From Thermodesulfatator autotrophicus (lineage in GTDB: Bacteria; Desulfobacterota; Thermodesulfobacteria; Thermodesulfobacteriales; Thermodesulfatatoraceae), in NCBI RefSeq assembly GCF_001642325.1, contig NZ_LSFI01000008.1:1-60381 (forward strand): a stretch of DNA of 60,381 bases, read 5' to 3'. The notes beneath the pieces are model-generated. The model saw only the letters and a list, made by a program, of their open reading frames with translations, made no database searches and had not been told where the DNA came from. This document shows, one piece after another, positions 17,534 to 26,412 of the stretch. The translations under genes and the position numbers were made by a program. Positions within the stretch are counted from its first letter, which is position 1; each line of letters begins with the position of its first letter.

Positions 17534-18383
17534 TTTTTAAGGCCAGTTGATACGCTTCCTTACGGGAGATGCCGCATTCTTGGGCTACCTGCTTTGCGGC
17601 TTCTTTAAGGCTTAAGCCCTTGGTTAAAAGAAGGTCTAGTCTTTCCTCGGGGGGTATTTCTATTTTAGACGGAAGATTTTCAGAGGTTCCTTCTATTAAT
17701 AAAGTAAATTCTCCACGGGATTTTTTCTTTGAAATTTTTTCAAGTAAAGAGGGGAGGTCTGTCCAGAAGTATTCTTCAAATTTTTTAGTCATCTCCCGAG
17801 CTACAAAAACCTTTCTGGAACCAAGGATTTCAAGGGCATCAGCCAGCATAGTCTTTAAACGATGAGGGGCTTCGTAACACAAAAAGGGTCTTTTTTCATC
17901 TTTGAGTTGCTCTAATACTTTTTTTCTTTCACCTTTTTTAGAAGGAAGAAATCCGATAAAAATAAAACCTCTTTTTAAATCCAGTCCGCTTACACTTAGA
18001 GCGGTGGAGATAGCTGAAGGGCCTGGAACAGGTCTAACTTTTACTCCCTTTTCATGGGCTAAACGGACTAAAAAGGTTCCAGGATCTGAAATACCAGGAG
18101 TTCCGGCTTCACTCACCAGAGCTACGCTTTTGCCAGCCAGAAGTTTTTCAATCAAAAGGGGAGCTTTTTCTTTCTCGTTATGTTCATGATAGGGAACCAG
18201 TTTGGGTCCCTTTATCTGATAGGCATTAAGGAGTTTTAAAGTAGTGCGCGTATCTTCCGCGGCAATAAGATCTACCGTACCTAAAATATCAAGCGCTCGC
18301 AGAGTTATGTCTTTCAGGTTGCCCAGGGGAGTGGCAACTACGTAAAGCGTGCCTGGTTCAGTTCCTTGTTTGGCGCCAGACAT
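17505..18383 (-). CDS. rsmI: 16S rRNA (cytidine-1402 2'-O)-methyltransferase
   Basis: A 292-residue SAM-dependent methyltransferase of the tetrapyrrole-methylase fold. From ATG 18383 it begins MSGAKQGTEPGTLYVVATPLG, followed by LRAL, the AAEDTRTT block, LVSEAGTPGISDPG and PGPSAISTALSVSG, all RsmI signatures. The open frame extends to 18446, but the additional residues overlap the phosphatidyltransferase and are unlike the family. A C-terminal HTH-like tail is present. It is coupled by a 26-bp overlap to the phosphatidyltransferase. Confidence 0.92.
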   Translation of the reverse strand: MSGAKQGTEPGTLYVVATPLGNLKDITLRALDILGTVDLIAAEDTRTTLKLLNAYQIKGPKLVPYHEHNEKEKAPLLIEKLLAGKSVALVSEAGTPGISDPGTFLVRLAHEKGVKVRPVPGPSAISTALSVSGLDLKRGFIFIGFLPSKKGERKKVLEQLKDEKRPFLCYEAPHRLKTMLADALEILGSRKVFVAREMTKKFEEYFWTDLPSLLEKISKKKSRGEFTLLIEGTSENLPSKIEIPPEERLDLLLTKGLSLKEAAKQVAQECGISRKEAYQLALKIKNALPEKP

Positions 18384-18948
18384 GGAATATCCGTTGCAAG
18401 GCGGTGATATTGGCAAAGATAGCCAGAATAGCCAGGATAGGTACAAACCAGCCTAATAAAAGGCCTGCGGTTAAAAGGGCCAGGCGCTCAAAGCGGGTAA
18501 GAAGCCCTACCTTGCAGTCAAGCCCAAGGGCTTCGGCCCGGGCCCTGGTATAACTAACCATAAGGGAACCGCATAGGGCGGCAAAAGCAAGGTACCCCAC
18601 CAGAGGGGCCTGGGAATTAAAGGCAAAATATAAAAAGCCTCCAAAAATGGCGATTTCTGCATAGCGATCAAGGGTGGAATCAAAAAAAGCCCCAAAAATT
18701 GACTTTTGGCCAGTACTTCTAGCTAAAAGGCCGTCTATGGCATCAAGAGGGCCAAAAATTAAAAGAAAAATCCCTGCTAACTGAAAATAGCCAAAAGCAA
18801 TGGCTACTCCTGTGGCCACACAACCTAAAAAACCAGCCAGAGAAACGGCATTAGGCGGGACTTTTAGCCGAGCCAAAAAGTTGACGATAGGTAATAAAAA
18901 GGGCCGGCTTATTTCTCTAATCCTGTCGGTAAAAGTAAAAGAAGACAT
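18358..18948 (-). CDS. CDP-alcohol phosphatidyltransferase, probable inositol-phosphate lipid synthase
   Basis: A 196-residue polytopic membrane enzyme. The CDP-AP active-site motif D-x2-DG-x2-AR-x8-G-x3-D-x3-D is complete within DAIDGLLARSTGQKS and IFGAFFDSTLDR. About six hydrophobic helices surround it. The length and FFDSTLDRYAE resemble enzymes that join CDP-diacylglycerol (or CDP-archaeol) to inositol-1-phosphate. With ino1 nearby this is the most likely role; phosphatidylglycerophosphate synthase is the alternative. It starts the unit with rsmI. Confidence 0.8.
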   Translation of the reverse strand: MSSFTFTDRIREISRPFLLPIVNFLARLKVPPNAVSLAGFLGCVATGVAIAFGYFQLAGIFLLIFGPLDAIDGLLARSTGQKSIFGAFFDSTLDRYAEIAIFGGFLYFAFNSQAPLVGYLAFAALCGSLMVSYTRARAEALGLDCKVGLLTRFERLALLTAGLLLGWFVPILAILAIFANITALQRIFHVWRQTRN

Positions 18949-19201
18949 AAATTTCTCCCAATTTAGCCTATATTAACCACAAAATAAAAATAGAGCCAAG
19001 GCTATTTTCTAGAGACCGCTCAAAATATAGGTTGAGTCCTCCTTAATGTTTTTAGAACTTTGAAAAGGTCTCACTAATTAAGAAAATTTTTCAGGTTGTT
19101 TTTAAAAGTGTTTAAAGCTTTTTTTGATACTGAGAAACAGTTTGACAAACAAAAAAACTAGGCGTATAGCAAAAAAAGAGAACGCAAAGGGGGAAGGAGC
19201 T

Positions 19202-21469
19202 TTGGAAAATAAAAATAAGCGCATAGGTGTAGTTTTGTGCTCTTGTGGGGGACTTTTGGAAAAAAAGATAAACTTTTCCTCTTTGTTTGAAAAAGCACAA
19301 TCTTTATCAGGAATAGAGGCTGTTTTAAAGTTTGCTGATTTTTGCCTGTCTCCAGAAGAAAAACTTGCTGATTATAAAGGACACTTTACCCATTTACTTT
19401 TTGTAGGCTGCTCTGAACGTTCTTCGCTCAGTTTTGATGAAAAACGTTTAGAAAAACTTCTTTCTTTCCTTGAGATAGATCCAGGTTTTGCTGAAGTTGT
19501 GAACATAAAAGAGCAGTGTTTCATGATTCATGACGATTCTTCAGCCGCCACCGCTAAAGCCCTTGATTTGCTTCAAATGGGCTACGAAAAACTTATTACC
19601 AATCACTCAGCTTACTCTTCACGAGAAATTGCCCAAAAAGCTTTGGTAATCGGAGCTGGGGTAGCAGGAATGAGTTGTGCCAAAAGTCTGGGAGATCTGG
19701 GAGTAAAAGTAACCCTGGTAGAAGAAAAATCTTACATTGGGGGGCATGCCTGTCAGATTCCTCTCCTCTGGCAATCAGAAGGTTATCCTTCAGTTTGTAC
19801 CAGTGAATGTATCGGGCCGGTAATAGGGCGTGAAACCCTCTTTCAGGATAATGTTTCTTTGTTCCTCTCTTCTAAAGTTACTGCTGTGAAAAAGAAAAAC
19901 GGAAATTTTATTGTTACCATTGAAAAAGGGCCGCAGTTTGTAGATCCTCGAAAATGTATAGGCTGTGGAGAATGCGCGGTAGTATGTCCTGAAACTGTTC
20001 CCAATGATTTTGATATAGGCCTCAAAAATCGCAAAGTCATAGATAAAAGTTTTAAGTTAGCGGTTCCTAATGTGTATCACTTGATAAAAGAAGCCTGTAC
20101 TGAATGCGGTGAATGTGAAATAGTTTGTCCTACTAAAGCCATTGACCTTAAAGCCCAATCAGAAACATTTGAAGAAACTTATGGAGCAGTAGCTCTGGCC
20201 ACTGGTTTTTCTGGCTATGACATGAATACCTTTGAAAAACTATCCTATCACCTGCCAAATGTAGTTACTATGCTTGAATTTGAAAGGCTTTGGGCCAATA
20301 AGTTTAAAGGCAAACCACCCATAAGTATCGCCTTTGTTCTCTGCCAGAAAGACGAAGTGGGTTATTGTTCAAGGCTCTGTTGTTTAGCGGCTATGAAACA
20401 TGCCGTGCGTTTATCCATGGCCTACCTTGGTACAGAAGTAAACGTTTATTATAAGAGCCTGCGTTCCTGTGGCCGAGCCTTTGAAGCCTTCCGTAGGGAA
20501 GCAGAAAATAAAGGGGTAGGTTTTATTCAAGCCGAAGTAGAGAAAATTGAACCAGGTGAAGAGGGCTGGCTCAAGGTTATTACTGAAAAAGGCGAATTTG
20601 AGGCAGATTTAGTGGTCCTGGCTGAACCTCTGGTGCCTTCTGGTGTCAAGGTTGCCAAAATGTTTGGCGTTGAGCTTGACCCTTACGGTTTTCCCTACGA
20701 ATTCCAGCCCAGGGTAATAAACCCTTTAGAAACTTACGTAGAAAGAGTTTTTGCCATAGGTACAGCTAAAGGTTTTAAAGACGTGCAGGAAAGTGTGGAG
20801 TCCGGCCAGGCCGCTGCCCTTAGAATCTATGGGGCCTTAAAAGGACGAGTGGCCAAATATGTTTCTACGGTTGAGCCTGAAAAGTGTTCGCGTTGTGGAA
20901 TGTGTGTGGCGGTATGCCCCCATGGGGCTATAAATTTTGATGAAAATGGTGCCCAAATTGAAGCAGCCCTTTGTAAAGGCTGTGGTCTCTGTTACGCAAC
21001 CTGTGGTTCTAACGCCATTAAACTGCTGAACCTGGAAGACTTTCAATTGTTAAAAATGGCTGAGGTGGCTTTTAATAATTGTTCCCCTGATGAACCTCGT
21101 ATTCTAGCCTTTTTGTGTTATTGGTGTTCTTATGCCGCAGGAGACTTAATGGGTGTTTATGGAGAAAAAATTCCAGCTGGATACCGAAGTATAAGGATAA
21201 GATGTTCAGCTTCGCTAAATCCCGAAGTAGTATTTGAAATTCTGGCTAGAGATCTGGCTGATGGAGTATTAGTGGCTGGTTGTCCTCCCAAAAACTGCCA
21301 CCATCTCTGGGGAAATGATATGGAAACACGGCGTTTTAAGCTGGCTGGAAAGATATTCAAAGAACTGGGAGTCAAAAAGATAGCCCGCTGGGAGCATATA
21401 GGAGTAACCATGTGGCCTAAACTGGCTAAAGTGTTACGCTCTATGCACGATAGTTTGAAGCAAACTTAA
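19202..21469 (+). CDS. HdrA-MvhD fusion (QmoB-like) flavin/iron-sulfur electron-transfer protein
   Basis: About 755 residues from TTG 19202, which follows AAGGAG closely; an earlier TTG at 19124 would add 26 poorly conserved residues. In order: N-terminal HdrA domain (GVVLCSCGG), FAD Rossmann loop VIGAGVAGMSCAKSLGDLG, GGHACQIP, two ferredoxin clusters (CIGCGECAVVCPE, CTECGECEIVCP), two more (CSRCGMCVAVCP, CKGCGLCYATC) and a C-terminal MvhD domain (FLCYWCSYAAGDL, RIRCSASLNPE, VAGCPPKNCHHLWGN). HdrA-MvhD fusions such as QmoB move electrons between quinone or hydrogenase modules and ferredoxin or APS reductase. Here it stands alone, with no hdrBC, mvhAG, aprAB or qmoAC beside it. Confidence 0.88.
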   Translation: MENKNKRIGVVLCSCGGLLEKKINFSSLFEKAQSLSGIEAVLKFADFCLSPEEKLADYKGHFTHLLFVGCSERSSLSFDEKRLEKLLSFLEIDPGFAEVVNIKEQCFMIHDDSSAATAKALDLLQMGYEKLITNHSAYSSREIAQKALVIGAGVAGMSCAKSLGDLGVKVTLVEEKSYIGGHACQIPLLWQSEGYPSVCTSECIGPVIGRETLFQDNVSLFLSSKVTAVKKKNGNFIVTIEKGPQFVDPRKCIGCGECAVVCPETVPNDFDIGLKNRKVIDKSFKLAVPNVYHLIKEACTECGECEIVCPTKAIDLKAQSETFEETYGAVALATGFSGYDMNTFEKLSYHLPNVVTMLEFERLWANKFKGKPPISIAFVLCQKDEVGYCSRLCCLAAMKHAVRLSMAYLGTEVNVYYKSLRSCGRAFEAFRREAENKGVGFIQAEVEKIEPGEEGWLKVITEKGEFEADLVVLAEPLVPSGVKVAKMFGVELDPYGFPYEFQPRVINPLETYVERVFAIGTAKGFKDVQESVESGQAAALRIYGALKGRVAKYVSTVEPEKCSRCGMCVAVCPHGAINFDENGAQIEAALCKGCGLCYATCGSNAIKLLNLEDFQLLKMAEVAFNNCSPDEPRILAFLCYWCSYAAGDLMGVYGEKIPAGYRSIRIRCSASLNPEVVFEILARDLADGVLVAGCPPKNCHHLWGNDMETRRFKLAGKIFKELGVKKIARWEHIGVTMWPKLAKVLRSMHDSLKQT

Positions 21470-21840
21470 ATGGCAATTCCTCCTTCTGGTTTTTGAGGCT
21501 TTTGTTCAGGGGATGGCGAATGCGGAGAAAATTGGAAGTCTTCTTTATCAAGAAAGCCAGCCACTGTTTTTTCGCACAGGGAAACACTTCCTGCAACTAC
21601 TTTGTTAAGCCCCGCTATAACGGTATCAATCGGTCCCCAGGAAGGTAAAAGAGCATCTAGGGCGCTCATTGTGAGATCTCCAGTTGCTTTAATAGGGCTA
21701 CAGGCCTTACGGGCTACTATTGGGGGAGATGCTCCTTCACGGTAAAGCTGGTAAGCACTAAAAATAGCCCAGGCCGTAATTATGAGAACTATCGCAAGAA
21801 TAATTCCCGCTATTACTCCTAAAATTTCTTCAATGTCCAT
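21466..21840 (-). CDS. Membrane-anchored hypothetical protein
   Basis: A 124-residue protein with an N-terminal hydrophobic helix (LGVIAGIILAIVLIITAWAI) and a soluble, Ser/Pro-rich tail ending QKPQKPEGGIAI. It contains two cysteines. The 3' end overlaps the HdrA-like gene by 4 bp. It directly follows panB and is likely the last gene of the ruv-panB run. I do not recognise the family. Confidence 0.65.
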   Translation of the reverse strand: MDIEEILGVIAGIILAIVLIITAWAIFSAYQLYREGASPPIVARKACSPIKATGDLTMSALDALLPSWGPIDTVIAGLNKVVAGSVSLCEKTVAGFLDKEDFQFSPHSPSPEQKPQKPEGGIAI

Positions 21841-21842
21841 GA

Positions 21843-22688
21843 TTACTCTCCCAGTTTCAAGAGTTTCTTAACCTCTTCGCTTAAAGAAAAGCTTTCTTTT
21901 GGGCCGGGGAAAATACCTTCCTTTACTTCCTGGAGATAGGCCTTTAAGGCTTTGCGGCCCTCTTCGGCAAAGTTAGCATAAGATTTAACAAATTTGGGCC
22001 TGAAGGCCTCAAAAAGACCAAGCAGGTCTGGAAGTACAAGGATTTGCCCGTCACAATCAGGGCCAGCACCAATGCCAATGGTAGGCACAGAAAGTTCTCT
22101 GGTGATATAGGCAGCAAGCTCTTTAGGAACGCATTCAAGCACCAGCGAAAACACACCTGCCTCTTCAAGGGCCCTGGCATCTCTTATAAGCTTTTGAGCT
22201 GATTCAAGGTCTTTTCCCTGAACTTTGAAGCCACCAAGGGCATGGGCCCTCTGAGGTGTAAGCCCGATGTGGCCCATAACAGGAATACCTGCCCTTACCA
22301 CCGCGGCCACGGTTTCGGCCATCTCCTCACCACCTTCTATTTTTACCGCCTGGCAACCTCCTTCTTTGAGAAAACGCCCGGCGTTTCTAATGGCCTCTTC
22401 CTGACTGGTCTGGTAAGAAAGAAAAGGCATATCACCCACTACCAACGCCCTTTTGGCACCTCTCGAAACTGCTTTCGCAAAGACAAGCATTTCTTCCATG
22501 GTAATGGGAAGGGTATCTTCATAGCCAAGGACTATCATGGCCGCAGAATCTCCCACGAGAATTAAATCTATACCTGCTTCGTCAAGGAGCCTTGCCCAGA
22601 GAACATCATAGGCTGTAAGGGCACATATTTTTTCTTGGCCTTTTTTGCTCAGCAAATCAGGTATAGTTATTTTAGAAGAGTTTGCCAT
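21843..22688 (-). CDS. panB: Ketopantoate hydroxymethyltransferase
   Basis: A 281-residue TIM-barrel enzyme making ketopantoate for pantothenate and CoA. Signatures: [46 protein letters not shown] and [20 protein letters not shown] with [14 protein letters not shown]. It overlaps ruvB by 17 bp, so it is translated with the recombination genes. No panC or panD lies nearby. Confidence 0.95.
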   Translation of the reverse strand: MANSSKITIPDLLSKKGQEKICALTAYDVLWARLLDEAGIDLILVGDSAAMIVLGYEDTLPITMEEMLVFAKAVSRGAKRALVVGDMPFLSYQTSQEEAIRNAGRFLKEGGCQAVKIEGGEEMAETVAAVVRAGIPVMGHIGLTPQRAHALGGFKVQGKDLESAQKLIRDARALEEAGVFSLVLECVPKELAAYITRELSVPTIGIGAGPDCDGQILVLPDLLGLFEAFRPKFVKSYANFAEEGRKALKAYLQEVKEGIFPGPKESFSLSEEVKKLLKLGE

Positions 22689-23640
22689 GACCTACACCTC
22701 TCTTGGCAAAATATTCGTAAGTGCGGTTGGTAAGGACTCGCCCTCTCTTGGTTCTCCTGATAAGGCCCAGCCTGATAAGAAAGGGTTCGTAAACGTCCTC
22801 CAGGGTGCGAGGGTCCTCACAAAGGGCGGTGGCAAGGGTATCAAGCCCTACAGGGCCGCCGTCAAACTTTTCCATTATCACTTGGAGAAGTTTTCGGTCA
22901 AAAGGCCCAAGCCCCATTTCATCAAGGTCCATAAGAGAAAGGGCTTTGCGGGCCAATTCCCTGGTGATAGTTTCTACTTTCTCTACATAGGCAAAGTCAA
23001 CCACCCGTTTTAACAAACGATTGGCAATCCGCGGTGTTCCGCGGGAACGTTTAGCAATTTCCCTCGCGCCTTCAGGTTCTATTCTTATATCCAGGGCCCT
23101 TGCCGATTGAAGGACAATGGCCAGTAGTTCCTCTTCGTTATAAAAGTCCAATTTAAAGGTTATGCCAAAGCGGTCTCTCAAAGGAGCAGATAAAAGACCG
23201 CTTCTGGTGGTAGCCCCTACCAGGGTAAAACGCGGGAGACTAAGCCTCAAAATACGTGCTCCTGGGCCTTTGCCCACTACAATATCAAGCTTAAAGTCTT
23301 CCATGGCTGGGTAAAGGATCTCTTCCACAGAGGCTGGCAAACGATGTATCTCGTCCACAAAAAGAACATCTCTTTCCGAAAGATTTGAAAGAATAGCGGC
23401 AAGGTCTCCTGGGCGTTCCAGGGCTGCTCCTGAAGTTACGTGTAGCTTACTTCCAAGTTCATTAGCAATAATGTGAGCTAGAGTAGTTTTACCAAGGCCA
23501 GGAAAACCGGTAAGCAAAACATGGTCAAGGGCCTCTCCTCTAGCCTTAGCCGCCGAAAGATATACATTTAGTTCTCTTTTTACGTCTTCCTGACCGATAT
23601 AATCGGCAAGAGTTTTAGGGCGTATTTCTACATTGGCCAT
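22672..23640 (-). CDS. ruvB: Holliday junction branch-migration ATPase RuvB
   Basis: A 322-residue AAA+ motor driving branch migration with RuvA. Walker [14 protein letters not shown], Walker [11 protein letters not shown], sensor-type [18 protein letters not shown] and a winged-helix C-terminus with [10 protein letters not shown] are present. The start ATG follows ruvA directly (shared base 23640). Confidence 0.96.
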   Translation of the reverse strand: MANVEIRPKTLADYIGQEDVKRELNVYLSAAKARGEALDHVLLTGFPGLGKTTLAHIIANELGSKLHVTSGAALERPGDLAAILSNLSERDVLFVDEIHRLPASVEEILYPAMEDFKLDIVVGKGPGARILRLSLPRFTLVGATTRSGLLSAPLRDRFGITFKLDFYNEEELLAIVLQSARALDIRIEPEGAREIAKRSRGTPRIANRLLKRVVDFAYVEKVETITRELARKALSLMDLDEMGLGPFDRKLLQVIMEKFDGGPVGLDTLATALCEDPRTLEDVYEPFLIRLGLIRRTKRGRVLTNRTYEYFAKRGVGHGKLF

Positions 23641-24200
23641 CAGGAAAGTCTCTTAAGGGCTTCTTTTATCAAGGTTGTAAGGTCTTTCTCTTCTTTAAAA
23701 ACAGCTTTTAAGGCCTTGCGAGCCTCTTTTTCGGCAAAACCAAGGTTAAGGAGCGCAGAAAGCGCTTCGTCCCACAAGGGACTTTGTGTTTGGGGAGAAA
23801 GGTCAAGACGGGTGCGCAGTTCCACACATAGCTTTTCCGCTCTTCTGGGGCCAATGCCCGGCACTTCTGACAGTTTTTTGATATCGTTTTTTACCACTGC
23901 TTCTACAAATTCTTCGGGCTCAAAAATAGAAAGAATATTCAGGGCAAGTTTTGGCCCTAACGAAGAAATAGATATAAGTTTTTCAAAAAAAAGCTTGGTA
24001 TCCCAGTCCTTAAAACCGTAAAGTTCAAGTACTTCTCCCCGCAAGCGCAAGGTGGTGTAAAGGGTGTAGTCCTCCCCTTCTGACGGAAGGTTCTGACTTA
24101 AGTTTAAGGGAACAGAAACTTCTAACACCACTGACCCTGTAGCCATAAAGACTTTGCCAGGAATCTTTTTTACGATTTTGCCTCTAACCTGAGCTAACAT
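23640..24200 (-). CDS. ruvA: Holliday junction-binding protein RuvA
   Basis: A 186-residue protein with an N-terminal OB domain, the helix-hairpin-helix [17 protein letters not shown] and [17 protein letters not shown], and a C-terminal RuvB-binding domain ([17 protein letters not shown]). It overlaps ruvC by 17 bp. Confidence 0.93.
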   Translation of the reverse strand: MLAQVRGKIVKKIPGKVFMATGSVVLEVSVPLNLSQNLPSEGEDYTLYTTLRLRGEVLELYGFKDWDTKLFFEKLISISSLGPKLALNILSIFEPEEFVEAVVKNDIKKLSEVPGIGPRRAEKLCVELRTRLDLSPQTQSPLWDEALSALLNLGFAEKEARKALKAVFKEEKDLTTLIKEALKRLS

Positions 24201-24660
24201 TTTTCCACTGGTGACTTTGTAAATGATAAAGGGCTACTGAAAGGGCATCTGAAGCATCAACAGGTATATCTTCTTCAAGGCCAAGGATATTTTTTACCAT
24301 GTAGCGCAACTGCTCCTTAGAGGCATTCCCATAGCCGGTGATGGCCTTTTTTATTTCCAGGGGGTGATAAAAAAACACGGGCACCCTGGCCTGGGCAGCC
24401 GCAAGAAGGGCTGCGCCCTGGGCCTGGCCGAGCTTTAGCGCTGCTCGCGGATAGGTTTCTGGAATTACCTCCTCAAAGGCGATAACTTCTGGCTCAAACT
24501 CTTTTATAATAGACATAATTTCGTCGTATATACGCCAAAGACGCCGGGCCAGGTCTTTTTCTTTAAGGCGAATTATTCCCCAGGCCAAAGGAATATCTCC
24601 TTTTTCCACCAGGCCGAAACCTGTTACCCGAGAGCCTGGGTCTATGCCTAAAACCCGCAT
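24184..24660 (-). CDS. ruvC: Holliday junction resolvase RuvC
   Basis: A 158-residue endonuclease. The acidic catalytic tetrad is visible in VLGIDPGSR (Asp7), IAFEEVI and VDASDALSVAL (two Asp). The start abuts the yebC stop (shared base 24660), giving the classical yebC-ruvC-ruvA-ruvB order. Confidence 0.95.
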   Translation of the reverse strand: MRVLGIDPGSRVTGFGLVEKGDIPLAWGIIRLKEKDLARRLWRIYDEIMSIIKEFEPEVIAFEEVIPETYPRAALKLGQAQGAALLAAAQARVPVFFYHPLEIKKAITGYGNASKEQLRYMVKNILGLEEDIPVDASDALSVALYHLQSHQWKNVSSG

Positions 24661-25418
24661 TAAATGTTTGCACCTACCCGTTCCATGAGTTCGTCTGGAA
24701 TATCAAAATTAGCGTAAACCTGCTGGACGTCGTCGTGGTCTTCAAGGGCTTCCATAAGCCTGAGCATTTGCTGGGCAGTCTTTTCGTCTTCTATTTTTAC
24801 TGTGGACTTTGGCACCATGGTAACTTTAGCCGATTGAATAATAAAACCAGCGTCTTCCAGGGCTTTTTTAACGCTTTCAAGGTCTTCAGGAAGGGTGATA
24901 ATTTCAAATTCACTTTCGTATTCTCTTACGTCTTCAGCTCCCGCCTCAAGGGCTGTTTCAAGGAGCTTTTCTTCGTCAGTACCCTGGCGGTCAATAAGTA
25001 TCAGGCCTTTTTGTTCAAAAACCCAGGCCACGGCCCCTGGTTCTGCGAGATTGCCGCCACATTTGCTAAAGATGTGCCTTAATTCAGAAACCGTGCGTCT
25101 CTTATTGTCAGTAACGCTTTTTATAAGGACAGCCACACCGCCCGGGCCGTAGCCTTCGTAGGTAGCTTCTTCCCAGGTTGTTCCTGGCTCCTGGCCAGTA
25201 CCTTTGCGGATGGCTCTTTCAATATTCTCTTTAGGCATATTGGCAGCTTTAGCGGCCTGAATAGCTGCTCGCAGACGCGGGTTAGCACTGGGGTCCCCAC
25301 CACCCATGCGGGCTGCTACCATAATTTCGCGAATTAGCTTGGTAAAAAGCTTACCCCGTTTAGCGTCTTGTGCGGCTTTTTTGCGTTTTATCTGCGCCCA
25401 ATGAGAATGCCCTGCCAT
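24660..25418 (-). CDS. YebC/PmpR family protein
   Basis: A 252-residue member of the YebC/TACO1 family, starting [20 protein letters not shown] with [20 protein letters not shown]. Family members were named transcription regulators but also assist translation of proline-rich stretches. It is the first gene of the ruv operon, with AGAGAGGTG just upstream. Confidence 0.93.
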   Translation of the reverse strand: MAGHSHWAQIKRKKAAQDAKRGKLFTKLIREIMVAARMGGGDPSANPRLRAAIQAAKAANMPKENIERAIRKGTGQEPGTTWEEATYEGYGPGGVAVLIKSVTDNKRRTVSELRHIFSKCGGNLAEPGAVAWVFEQKGLILIDRQGTDEEKLLETALEAGAEDVREYESEFEIITLPEDLESVKKALEDAGFIIQSAKVTMVPKSTVKIEDEKTAQQMLRLMEALEDHDDVQQVYANFDIPDELMERVGANI

Positions 25419-25496
25419 AATTCACCTCTCTTTTATTTTCTTGACCAAATCTTAGCCAGTTTTGTTATGTTTTGCAAAATAAGAACACAGATATGA

Positions 25497-25808
25497 AGAG
25501 ATCTTTGAAAATTCCTGATAGATTGAGATCGCCACGGCGACTCTGTCGCCTCGCGACAAGGATTGCTTTCACGAGATGGCTTCGCCCCTGGTGGAGCTCG
25601 CAATGACGGGGTGAGAGCCGTGGCTCGCAATGACACATCAGGAAAAGAGGTTTGAAAATGATAAAGAAAAACGGAGCTTGCAATAGCAACCCATTATTAT
25701 CTCACTGCGAGGAGTACATTCCCTATTGTCACCGCGAGGAGCGCCTAAGCCGACTAAGCCGTCTCAGGGACAAGCTAAGCCTTTTCACGAGAATATTTTG
25801 TTTCTCTA
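25497..25808 (+). repeat. Dispersed terminal-inverted-repeat element, decayed copy
   Basis: The 439-bp gap between yebC and tRNA-Met is mostly this element. The left end AGAGATCTTTGAAAAT matches the 16-bp terminal repeat at 13 of 16 positions; the right end (TTTTG...TTTCTCT) has lost bases. Inside are plus-oriented subunits (GATTGCTTTCACGAG..., GCTCGCAATGACGGG) on the left and minus-oriented ones (TCACTGCGAGGAGTAC, TGTCACCGCGAGGAGCGCC) on the right, as in the best copy at 34088-34443. Short frames inside give Arg/Ser-rich nonsense and are not genes. Confidence 0.7.
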
Positions 25809-25815
25809 TCAGACC

Positions 25816-25841
25816 TTGACAACTTGGACTCTATCTAGAAC
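25816..25841 (+). promoter_or_regulatory. Possible tRNA promoter
   Basis: A consensus -35 TTGACA (25816-25821) stands 37 bp before tRNA-Met. The -10 is unclear: TAGAAC at 25836 leaves a short 14-bp spacer. Confidence 0.35.
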
Positions 25842-25857
25842 ATTTAAAGAAGAGCGT

Positions 25858-25934
25858 GGCGGCGTAGCTCAACTGGTAAGAGCATGCGGCTCATATCCGC
25901 AAGGTTCGGGGTTCGAGTCCCTGCGCCGCCACCA
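25858..25934 (+). tRNA. tRNA-Met (CAT), elongator type
   Basis: A full cloverleaf: acceptor GGCGGCG/CGCCGCC, D-arm GCTC/GAGC, anticodon arm TGCGG-CTCATAT-CCGCA with anticodon CAT, T-arm with GTTCGAGTCC, and encoded CCA at 25932-25934. The G1-C72 pair and lack of three G-C pairs in the anticodon stem rule out the initiator. tRNA-Ile with a lysidine-modified CAT is the only alternative. Confidence 0.92.
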
Positions 25935-25943
25935 ACAAACAGA

Positions 25944-26019
25944 GGCGGCGTAGCCAAGCGGTTAAGGCGACGGTCTGCAAAATCGTTATTCCGGGGTTCG
26001 AATCCCCGCGCCGCCTCCA
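25944..26019 (+). tRNA. tRNA-Cys (GCA)
   Basis: Acceptor GGCGGCG/CGCCGCC, anticodon arm ACGGT-CTGCAAA-ATCGT with anticodon GCA, T-arm CCGGG-GTTCGAA-TCCCCG, discriminator T at 26016 (the cysteine identity base) and encoded CCA. It shares its acceptor stem with the tRNA-Met 9 bp upstream, so both are probably on one transcript. Confidence 0.95.
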
Positions 26020-26040
26020 ACACCTTCCGAGGATTAGCCT

Positions 26041-26412
26041 ATGTTTGAACTCACTGTTAGAGATGAATTCGCCGCAGCTCATTATCTTCGCAATTACCCA
26101 GGGGCCTGTGAAAGGCTCCACGGCCACAACTGGAAGGTAGAAATTGCCGTAAGGGGTGAAAAACTTAACGAAATAGACGTCCTTGTTGACTTTAAAAACC
26201 TCAAAAAACACCTAAAAGAAGTGCTTGAAGAGCTTGACCATCAAAATTTAAATGAACACCCTGCCTTTCAGGACCAAAACCCTTCCTCGGAAAATATTGC
26301 CCGCTATATTTTTGAAAAGCTTGCCCCTAAAATGGCTTCTTATGGAGTAGAGCTTGTTCGTGTAACAGTATGTGAAACAGAACGCTCCTGTGCCTCTTAC
26401 CTGAAGGATTAA
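26041..26412 (+). CDS. queD: 6-carboxytetrahydropterin synthase
   Basis: A 123-residue QueD/PTPS-family enzyme converting dihydroneopterin triphosphate to 6-carboxytetrahydropterin in queuosine synthesis. Zinc histidines are in FAAAHYL and LHGHNW, with the catalytic Cys in CERLHGH; the late CETERSCASY is also a family motif. It starts 21 bp after tRNA-Cys and shares its last base with the queE start. Confidence 0.92.
   Translation: MFELTVRDEFAAAHYLRNYPGACERLHGHNWKVEIAVRGEKLNEIDVLVDFKNLKKHLKEVLEELDHQNLNEHPAFQDQNPSSENIARYIFEKLAPKMASYGVELVRVTVCETERSCASYLKD

Noticed and set aside
25858-25934. Initiator tRNA-Met
   Set aside because: It has a paired first acceptor position and lacks three G-C pairs in the anticodon stem.
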